Positions 58,286-64,000 of a stretch of 64,000 nucleotides of DNA are shown piece after piece. Origin of the DNA: Streptomyces viridochromogenes DSM 40736 (GTDB taxonomy: Bacteria; Actinomycetota; Actinomycetes; Streptomycetales; Streptomycetaceae). The position numbers and the translations under genes were made by a program. Within the stretch, counting starts at the first letter, position 1; every line of letters begins with the position of its first letter. Location: the NCBI RefSeq assembly GCF_000158955.1, contig NZ_GG657757.1, forward strand, positions 1 through 64,000, given 5' to 3'. The notes beneath the pieces were generated by a model. The model searched no databases, was not told the origin of the DNA, and saw nothing but the letters and a program-made list of their open reading frames with translations.

Positions 58286-59134
58286 TCAGGTGAGGTCGAG
58301 AGACGCCCTCGCGCGGCCGATCAGGCGCCGTGCCGGGGGCCCGTACTCGGCGGACTCGGCGAGCCAGTCCCACGCACGCTCGTACAGCTGGACGTCGTCG
58401 TCGCCAGCCAGCCACAGCTCCTCGCTTATGGTCTCCACGATGACGAGCCGCCGGTCATAGATCCAGAAAGCGTGCGGCGCGGTGCGGCGCAGCTGGGTGC
58501 CGAAGGGCAGGATGCCGAGTTCGATACGACGCTGGCCGACGAGGTTGTACAGCCGGTCCAGTTGCTCGGCCATCACCTCGACCGGGCACGAGCGGTGATA
58601 CAGGGCCGCTTCGCAGACGAGGAACCGGAACGTCTTCTCGGGGTCATACAGCGCTTCCTGACGGCGCATGCGCGTCTCGACGGCCGCCTCGGTGGTGGGC
58701 GGGATCCCGCGGAACTCGGCGTTGCTGTCGAAGATGACCCGCGCGTACTCGGGAGTCTGGAACAGGCCCGGGACGCGGGAGACCTCAAGGCCCCGGATCA
58801 GCGTCGTGTTCTCGGTCTGCCGGACGGCGATCTCCTGCCGGCCGCGATGCCCGCCCGCGAGCTGCCGGCGCCACGAGCGGTGCCACTGCTTCATCTCCAG
58901 GCCGGCGAGCAGGCCGTGCAGTTCCGGCTCGGCGTCGGGGCGGCCCACGGCATTGGCCCAGGCGGTCAGATCCGCCCGGGTCGGAGTCTGCTTGCCGTTC
59001 TGCAGACGGGAGACCTTCGACGTCTGCCAGCCCACCTTGCTGGCGATGTCCTTGCCTTCCAGACCGGCCTCGGCGCGCAGCTCCCGCAGGCGCGCGCCGA
59101 GGGCCTCGCGTGCCGTCTGGAAGTCGGTGGTCAC
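58286..59134 (-). CDS. XRE-family regulator with DUF5753
   Basis: A 282-residue protein. The HTH is at residues about 11-65 (ARLRELRAEAGLEGKDIASK, then VGWQTSKVSRLQNGKQTPTR), followed by DUF5753 (IRGLEVSRVPGLFQTPEYAR, then ETRMRRQEALYDPEKTFRFL, then YNLVGQRRIELGILPFGTQL). This is the large streptomycete SCO4441-like group, usually paired with DUF397 or DUF6879 genes. The GTG overlaps the DUF6879 stop (GTGA). The regulated genes are not known. Confidence 0.92.
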   Translation of the reverse strand: MTTDFQTAREALGARLRELRAEAGLEGKDIASKVGWQTSKVSRLQNGKQTPTRADLTAWANAVGRPDAEPELHGLLAGLEMKQWHRSWRRQLAGGHRGRQEIAVRQTENTTLIRGLEVSRVPGLFQTPEYARVIFDSNAEFRGIPPTTEAAVETRMRRQEALYDPEKTFRFLVCEAALYHRSCPVEVMAEQLDRLYNLVGQRRIELGILPFGTQLRRTAPHAFWIYDRRLVIVETISEELWLAGDDDVQLYERAWDWLAESAEYGPPARRLIGRARASLDLT

Positions 59135-59751
59135 ACGGTCGAAGCTACCCGCTTCGCGAACTCGGCTGTAGGCACCGCGTGATGCCAGGCAGCGTCCCAG
59201 GCCTGGCAGGCGGCAAGCACCTCGGCGGGGTCCTCGGTGACGTACACGCCGAGGGTGGTGTCGTCCTCGTCGAACGCGAACCGGGCGAGGATCTTGGAGT
59301 CGAACAGCCAGAAGTCGTATCCCGGGAGCCGCAGCCGCTCGGCGTCAGCGCGGGTGAGGTTGCGGATGTCCTCGCCGACGGCGACGTTGGCGGGGGCGGT
59401 GGCCAGCAGGTACTGCTGCCCTTGCATGAGCGGCTCGTCGGCCAGGCGAACGCGTCTGAACCGCTTGCCCTGCGCGGTCTGCTCCCGCACGTTCGCCCGC
59501 CAGGCGTTGTCCGGGTCGTGGCCGACATCCTCGCCGGCGAGGAAGCGCTGCCACTTCGGACTGTGCCGGTCGGTGGAGTAGCCACGGCGGGTCTCGAGCC
59601 GCCAGGCGGTAGACCGGAACTCCCGGAACAGGTGGGAGACAGCCGCGAACGGCTGGAGCTCGGGCGCCGGGGCGCTGGGCGCGTAGCGGATGAGCAGCTC
59701 GCGCGGCACCCGGACGAACGTCTCGGACGGCTTGACGTCGCGCAGCTGCAC
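59131..59751 (-). CDS. DUF6879 family protein, apparently fused to an upstream gene remnant
   Basis: The DUF6879 part starts around VSHLFREFRSTAWRLETRRG and continues DNAWRANVREQTAQGKRFRR, then LRLPGYDFWLFDSKILARFA, then WDAAWHHAVPTAEF. The first 45 residues (VQLRDVKPSETFVRVPRELL) belong to another small gene type that normally precedes it, so two genes have become one frame. A GTG at 59751 can start it. Coupled to the XRE-DUF5753 regulator. Function unknown. Confidence 0.8.
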   Translation of the reverse strand: MQLRDVKPSETFVRVPRELLIRYAPSAPAPELQPFAAVSHLFREFRSTAWRLETRRGYSTDRHSPKWQRFLAGEDVGHDPDNAWRANVREQTAQGKRFRRVRLADEPLMQGQQYLLATAPANVAVGEDIRNLTRADAERLRLPGYDFWLFDSKILARFAFDEDDTTLGVYVTEDPAEVLAACQAWDAAWHHAVPTAEFAKRVASTV

Positions 59752-59871
59752 GAGGTGCTGCGGGTCGGTCTCGCGGTCGCCCTGGACGAGGATCTCGTCC
59801 GTGCCGTCGATCTCGTACAGGGTGGGTCAGTCGCCGTCTTCGCTGGTGGTGCCGAGGAACCTGAGCGCCAT
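59752..59871 (-). pseudogene. 5' part of the small gene before DUF6879, broken by a TGA
   Basis: ATG 59871 gives MALRFLGTTSEDGD, then TGA (59827-59829), and the same frame continues PTLYEIDGTDEILVQGDRET into the DUF6879 ORF. MALRF(L/I)G...PT(L/V)... is the start of a short conserved streptomycete protein encoded upstream of DUF6879. One point mutation to TGA explains the break. Confidence 0.6.
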
Positions 59872-60036
59872 GTCGCCTCCGAGTCCTGGTGGGTTGGGGG
59901 TCCAGGATGCGGGATGGTTGCGCGGCGCCGCTCTCGGATTGCAGCAGATTGCTGGCCAAGGGCGTCGGCTGCGGATTGTGCGCAACACGGAGAAGCCCCC
60001 AGGCGGCCCGCTACGGGCGCGCAGGGGGCCTTCTGC

Positions 60037-60590
60037 CTACGCCTTCGGGACGGTCCACTCCGCAGGTGTCTCCAGCCCCTCCGGCGTGTACAGCACCTGC
60101 TCGGGCCGATCCTTGGCCGGCACGGCGAAGACGGTCTTCCCGCGCACGCAGTCGCCAGCCTTCATCTTCGCTTCGTACGGGTACTCCGGCTTGGGGAAGT
60201 CCCCGTAGGTCACACTGCTCGGCTCGATCCGTGCCCCGTCCGCGTACGCCAGGGCCCACGGGTAGCGGGTCACCCCGCTCGTGCCCTTCTTCAGGCAGGC
60301 CTTGATCTCCACCGCTGCCCACGTGTAGCCGTCGGTGCCGACTCCTCGTCGGCCGAGGTCTGCGGGTGGAAGGTGTCCTGCTCGTGGCCGAGCACCGTGA
60401 TGCCCATCGTCATGCCGTCGTCGGTGAACGCGAGCTCCTGCCCGAAAGCCCGAGGCTTATCGGGGCTGGGCTTCGGCTCCGCCGTGCTCGTTTGTGCCGC
60501 AGGCTCGCTTGCCCTCGACGTGGCGTCGCTGCTGCAGGCGGTCAGAGCGAGCAGCAGGACAGCAGTCGTGGTGATGATGCGGGTGCGCAT
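60037..60590 (-). pseudogene. lipoprotein with DUF4352-like domain, frameshifted
   Basis: MRTRIITTTAVLLLALTACS with lipobox LTAC starts at 60590; the domain begins FGQELAFTDDGMTMGITVLG. Near 60335 the frame shifts: TDGYTWAAVEIKACLKKGTS, then DGARIEPSSVTYGDFPKPEY and CVRGKTVFAVPAKDRPEQVL are in another frame, ending at 60037. Without the indel it would be a lipoprotein of about 183 residues. Confidence 0.7.
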
Positions 60591-60944
60591 GGACCCCCAA
60601 GGTGCTGTGTGTCGACAGGGCATCATGCGTCCCGTGAAGGTCGCACATAGGTGATGTGGCCGTGTTGTGACCGAATCAGCCGGTCAGAGCAGGGGGGGAA
60701 GTCCACGGCTCACGGCGCCCGAGGCTGCCCCGCCACGTGATGACCACGCCGATGTCGTTAGGGGAGCCTGCGGTGTCTCGTTCCTATTGGGACTTCGTCC
60801 TGGCAATGGCGTACGGGACGAGCACGATGGGTCCAGCGATCGGCGTTTTTCAGACCGTGCGGGGGCAGCCGCCCCAACGCCTCGTCGCGGCGCACACATC
60901 GCTCTCTGAGTTGGCGGGGGAAACGGGAGGTCTGACACTGGCTG
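60591..60944. other. region between lipoprotein relic and IS110 fragment
   Basis: About 350 bases with no recognised gene. The plus strand reads SRSYWDFVLAMAYGTSTMGP (about 60776-60835), which looks like a membrane-protein scrap but has no context. Confidence 0.3.
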
Positions 60945-61329
60945 GTCTTGGTTTTGCCGTAACGGCCTGCTTGGCCAGCACCGCGTGCACCTGGGCTTTC
61001 AGGCCGGAGCGCAGGGCCACCAGCGTGGCCCGGTAACGGACCAGGTCGCGCAGCTCGCGAACCTCCTTCGGGGCGATCCAGGACTTCGGCAGCCGGCCCA
61101 TGCGCAGCAGCTCCGCCAGGTCCACGGCATCACGGACGTCGCTCTTCACGCGCCGATAGCCAAAGCCTTTCACCCCCAGAGGGTGTACCAGATGGACCTC
61201 TGCTCCGGCCACCTGAAGCATGTCGACCGCCCAGTACCAGCCGCAGGTGGCCTCCAGCACCACGTCCGGGTGGCTCCCGGCCTGCTCGATCTGCATGCCC
61301 AGCGCGACGGGATCGTTGAGGATGCGCAC
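60945..61329 (-). mobile_element. IS110-family transposase N-terminal-domain fragment
   Basis: DPVALGMQIEQAGSHPDVVL, then GWYWAVDMLQVAGAEVHLVH, then KSDVRDAVDLAELLRMGRLP and RDLVRYRATLVALRSGLKAQ are the RuvC-like DEDD domain of IS110 transposases. The true start and the C-terminal serine domain are missing. Confidence 0.85.
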
Positions 61330-61369
61330 AGCATCTCTTCGCCTCCTGCAGGTGTGTTATCTGGATCCC

Positions 61370-61400
61370 TTGACGGTGCTGGTACGAAGACCGGTATATA
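61370..61400 (+). promoter_or_regulatory. promoter candidate of the large membrane-protein gene
   Basis: TTGACG at 61370-61375 and TATATA at 61395-61400, 19 bases apart, about 95 bases before the ATG at 61495. The AT-rich -10 stands out in this DNA. Confidence 0.45.
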
Positions 61401-61494
61401 TCTCTGGGGAATGCTGGCCGCCAACGGCGGCGCTAGCGGCAGCCAAGAGCTGCTGCAGGGGCGTGGGGCCGCAGCCTGAGGGGGGGGCGCACCA

Positions 61495-64000
61495 ATGGGC
61501 TGTCTACGGCAGTACTTACTGCTGGTGCTCGTATCAGCATCGCTTCTTCTCGAAGGTGCGATAAATACCGCGCACGCTGCGCAGGACGATGCCGGAGAAT
61601 GTGCGACGGCTGACTTGAGAACGGCGCGGGTCATGGCACGCGTGGACTTCACCCATGACGGCGAGGACTACACGCGGGCAGACAGTCGCTTCACGGTTAA
61701 GGTGCCTACCACCTGGAAACGGGCCTATGATCTGCTTCTGAACGGGGACACCGAGCGCTATCGGAAAGCCATGCGATGTCTTCTGCGTGAACCGGATGCA
61801 CCTTTTGTACTCCGCGACTCTGAACACCGCGCGCACCCGCCCAAAGTAAAGGCCGAAGCGCGCTGGGTTACGATTGAGCAGAGGGCCAGCACCGTGGTCT
61901 CCAGCAAAGGAGCGTGGGACTTCGGCCCTTGGCACCTGACTGTCGGCACCCGACTCTGGACCTTGGAACTCCAAGTCCCTCCAGCGCTGAAGGGCGCCCG
62001 ATGGGAACGGATCGAAGCTGGACTGGACGGCCGGGCAGCCCAGCTTATTTTGCCGCCACCGACCGAGGGCACCGACACGGAACTGGTTTGGCTGCAGAAG
62101 AAGGCTGGGGAAGCGCCGCCCCACGTCCAGATGACACTTCAGCCGCCCGCAGCAAAAGCTCTCACTGCACGCTGGGTTGGGCTCCCAGCACGGTTCGCCA
62201 CTGAAATAGGCATAGCGAGTTTCGACGCTGGTATCTATGTACTCCTGTGGGCCGCTATACGGCGGTTGCGTCAGGTACCAGTCACCTCCCCGAGCACGCC
62301 GGGGCCATCGGTGGCGCCGACGCCGGGACCAGCAGAGAGCGCAGCGCTACGAGGTCTATGGCTCCTGGTGCTGCTCTTACCATGCATGATGCTCGTGCAC
62401 GGCTCCGACGACCTGCTCTTGGATCTGTTGGATGAGCGCGACGCCACGCCATGGCTGACCAACCACAGAGTCGCAGTACACCTGATCGTTTCAACCTTCA
62501 TGGGTCTCGCGTGGTGCGTGTTCGGTCGCCCGCGTCGTCTTGCCTTTGCAGCGGCGGCCCTTGCTGCGGCAGGCGTCACCACAGTAGTTGCATTTCCTGG
62601 CGTGTTCGGTCTGCCCGCTTCGATGGTGCTGGACAGCAATACCGACCCGGACGGCGTCCAGCGCTTTCTAGCCTGCGGCGGCATGTACTGGTTCGGCGCT
62701 GCCTGCGCCTGCGCGATCTTCATTATCCTCGTGGGAGCCACCGCATCCGGGCTCAGGATATGGCGCTCACTGTCCCGATCGCCCTCCGCATTCTTGTCCC
62801 CCGGTCACTTTCCGTTGTCCGTGCTCGGGGTCCTAGTCTTGCTTGCATCGGCGCTGTCCGCTGCCGCGGCTTGGGCTGCTCAGGTAGGTTGGGATCGATC
62901 TAGCTGGCTTAGCGCTCGTACTGTCTATTCGGAGTACGGGAACTGGCACCTGTCCACAGTCTTCAACGACTTTTCATCCTTTCCCTCCGAAATAACTGCG
63001 TGGGCCTACAACACGGTGTGGTGGTGGTTCCTGGGCCTGGCGGTTCTGTCCGTATTGCGGGCACGAGTTTCGGCGGCTTGTTCACCGCCTGTTCTTCCGT
63101 CTCGCCCAGACCAAGCGGTGCTCTTGCTCTTCTATCTCGTAGTGGTGGTCCCGTTTCTGGGATGGTATGCGGAAGTTCAGTTGCCGCTACTGGGGATGGC
63201 AGCCGGCTGGCTGGCCTTGTCCGGGCTGCTCGCCCTCGGGAGGCGGCACGCCGTCCTGCAACGTGATCTGCTGCCCGGCGTGCCGCTGTACTTGGCGGTG
63301 CACGAGTCGGATCGGCAGCATCTAATGGAGGCTGCCCGGCGCCATCGCGACCTGCACACGCAGCTGCGGAATCTGGATCAAGGGCAGCAGGACGGCGAAC
63401 GCCGTCGGCTAGAGCGTACGTTGGACCGCTTGCAGCGGTGGCGTCCTCCACATGCTGTGGCACCACACCGACGGGTGCCGCTGCCAGATGGAATGGACCC
63501 AGTAGACGTAGCTCTGGCCTGGGGCCCGAGGGCGAGCTGGTGGGATAACGGTTGCCGTGCAGCCCAATTCGCATCCGCACTCGCTGTTCCGATGACTGCC
63601 ATGACGACCTGGGCGGACAACATCCGGGGTCCGTTGTGGGGCGATACATTCGCCATGAAGTTCGGCTTTGCCAATCTGGTGACTAGTGCCGCCGCATCAG
63701 TGATCATCTGGACGGGGGCTGGATTCGTTCTTGGGGCCTTCTGGCGGCAACTCCCAGGGCGGCGCGGCCCCGTGAAGGCCCTAGGGCTCTCCATGGCGTA
63801 CGCCGCTCCATGGCTGCTGGACTCAATAGGTGTCGCAGCGCTCAGGCAGTCCTACGGGACACGTGCACTGGACATGGCGCTCACCCTGCTCATCCTGACG
63901 CTGACGGGCCTGGCGATGGACATTGACACCTTCCGACGTGAGCAGCATTACTGGCCCACCCGCGCCAGCTTGCTCCTGTCGCTCTATCAGCTACGGACCG
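61495..64000 (+). CDS. large multi-pass membrane protein (DUF6185-like), incomplete at window end
   Basis: Open from ATG 61495 with no stop to base 64000, so at least 835 residues. It starts with a signal peptide (LRQYLLLVLVSASLLLEGAI, cut near AHAAQ), then an extracellular domain of about 210 residues (FTHDGEDYTRADSRFTVKVP; VGTRLWTLELQVPPALKG), then about ten hydrophobic segments separated by loops, one basic cytosolic loop having RRHRDLHTQLRNLDQGQQDG. This matches a Streptomyces family I know as DUF6185. Codons 8 and 295 are TTA, and codon use is clearly less GC-biased than elsewhere, which suggests transfer and bldA control. Function unknown. Confidence 0.75.
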   Translation, partial: MGCLRQYLLLVLVSASLLLEGAINTAHAAQDDAGECATADLRTARVMARVDFTHDGEDYTRADSRFTVKVPTTWKRAYDLLLNGDTERYRKAMRCLLREPDAPFVLRDSEHRAHPPKVKAEARWVTIEQRASTVVSSKGAWDFGPWHLTVGTRLWTLELQVPPALKGARWERIEAGLDGRAAQLILPPPTEGTDTELVWLQKKAGEAPPHVQMTLQPPAAKALTARWVGLPARFATEIGIASFDAGIYVLLWAAIRRLRQVPVTSPSTPGPSVAPTPGPAESAALRGLWLLVLLLPCMMLVHGSDDLLLDLLDERDATPWLTNHRVAVHLIVSTFMGLAWCVFGRPRRLAFAAAALAAAGVTTVVAFPGVFGLPASMVLDSNTDPDGVQRFLACGGMYWFGAACACAIFIILVGATASGLRIWRSLSRSPSAFLSPGHFPLSVLGVLVLLASALSAAAAWAAQVGWDRSSWLSARTVYSEYGNWHLSTVFNDFSSFPSEITAWAYNTVWWWFLGLAVLSVLRARVSAACSPPVLPSRPDQAVLLLFYLVVVVPFLGWYAEVQLPLLGMAAGWLALSGLLALGRRHAVLQRDLLPGVPLYLAVHESDRQHLMEAARRHRDLHTQLRNLDQGQQDGERRRLERTLDRLQRWRPPHAVAPHRRVPLPDGMDPVDVALAWGPRASWWDNGCRAAQFASALAVPMTAMTTWADNIRGPLWGDTFAMKFGFANLVTSAAASVIIWTGAGFVLGAFWRQLPGRRGPVKALGLSMAYAAPWLLDSIGVAALRQSYGTRALDMALTLLILTLTGLAMDIDTFRREQHYWPTRASLLLSLYQLRT

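Overview
The window looks like accessory or chromosome-arm DNA from a Streptomyces species or a close relative. The signs are very high GC, GTG and TTG starts, overlapping GTGA/ATGA gene junctions, families largely confined to streptomycetes (DUF6207, DUF6415, DUF6879, XRE-DUF5753, CYP157-like P450, FxLD-type lanthipeptide precursor), rare TTA codons in a few genes, and many degraded insertion sequences. No rRNA, CRISPR array or replication origin was seen.

Layout. 0-8 kb: an intact IS transposase, small membrane and hypothetical proteins, a CoiA-like nuclease and a frameshifted DUF6207 gene. 8-14 kb: a decayed block with a helicase carrying an internal stop and a frameshift, a frameshifted ankyrin protein, a coiled-coil/winged-helix protein, a primase-polymerase fragment and a Fic-like toxin-antitoxin pair. 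14-20 kb: a co-directional run on the minus strand of ATP-grasp ligase, TrpA-like lyase, two lipoproteins, two hypothetical proteins and an IclR regulator. 21-28.5 kb: an HTH regulator, three P450s (one CYP157-like with altered signature motifs), an ImmA/IrrE-like HExxH protein and a MAB_1171c-type membrane protein. 28.6-32.4 kb: a decayed lanthipeptide locus with an N-truncated XRE/TPR regulator, an RsbW-like ATPase, a frameshifted DUF6415 gene, a zinc-ribbon-like protein, an FxLD-like precursor whose Cys-rich core is out of frame by one G, and a truncated LanB.

32.4-40.5 kb is intact and looks catabolic: a single-chain biotin-dependent acyl-CoA carboxylase translationally coupled to an acyl-CoA ligase, an isochorismatase-like hydrolase, a GntR/FCD regulator with a palindromic operator, and a GlcD-like FAD oxidase. 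40.7-43.3 kb is an arsenic-resistance locus (ArsC, aquaporin, ArsR, divergent ArsM) with a clear ArsR dyad and a strong terminator. 43.4-51.5 kb holds a hydrolase, IS fragments, small secreted proteins, an IS5 relic next to a DUF6207 fragment, and a membrane protein with twelve 12-residue repeats. 51.6-55.4 kb is a graveyard of transposase pieces, a tRNA-like gene, a decayed secreted protein and a phage tape-measure fragment. 55.5-60.6 kb carries a radical SAM enzyme, a CYTH protein, three small co-transcribed ORFs and an XRE-DUF5753/DUF6879 pair. The window ends in a large membrane protein (DUF6185-like) that starts at 61495 and runs off the edge.

Lesions (frameshifts, internal stops, truncations) are concentrated in the accessory blocks. 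The long catabolic and arsenic genes are intact, which argues for real decay rather than general sequencing error, although several frameshifts lie in short G/C runs and deserve re-checking. The best candidates for new biology are the lanthipeptide locus, the TrpA/ATP-grasp operon without TrpB, the CYP157-like/P450 pair, the radical SAM-CYTH-small ORF cluster and the 12-residue repeat protein.
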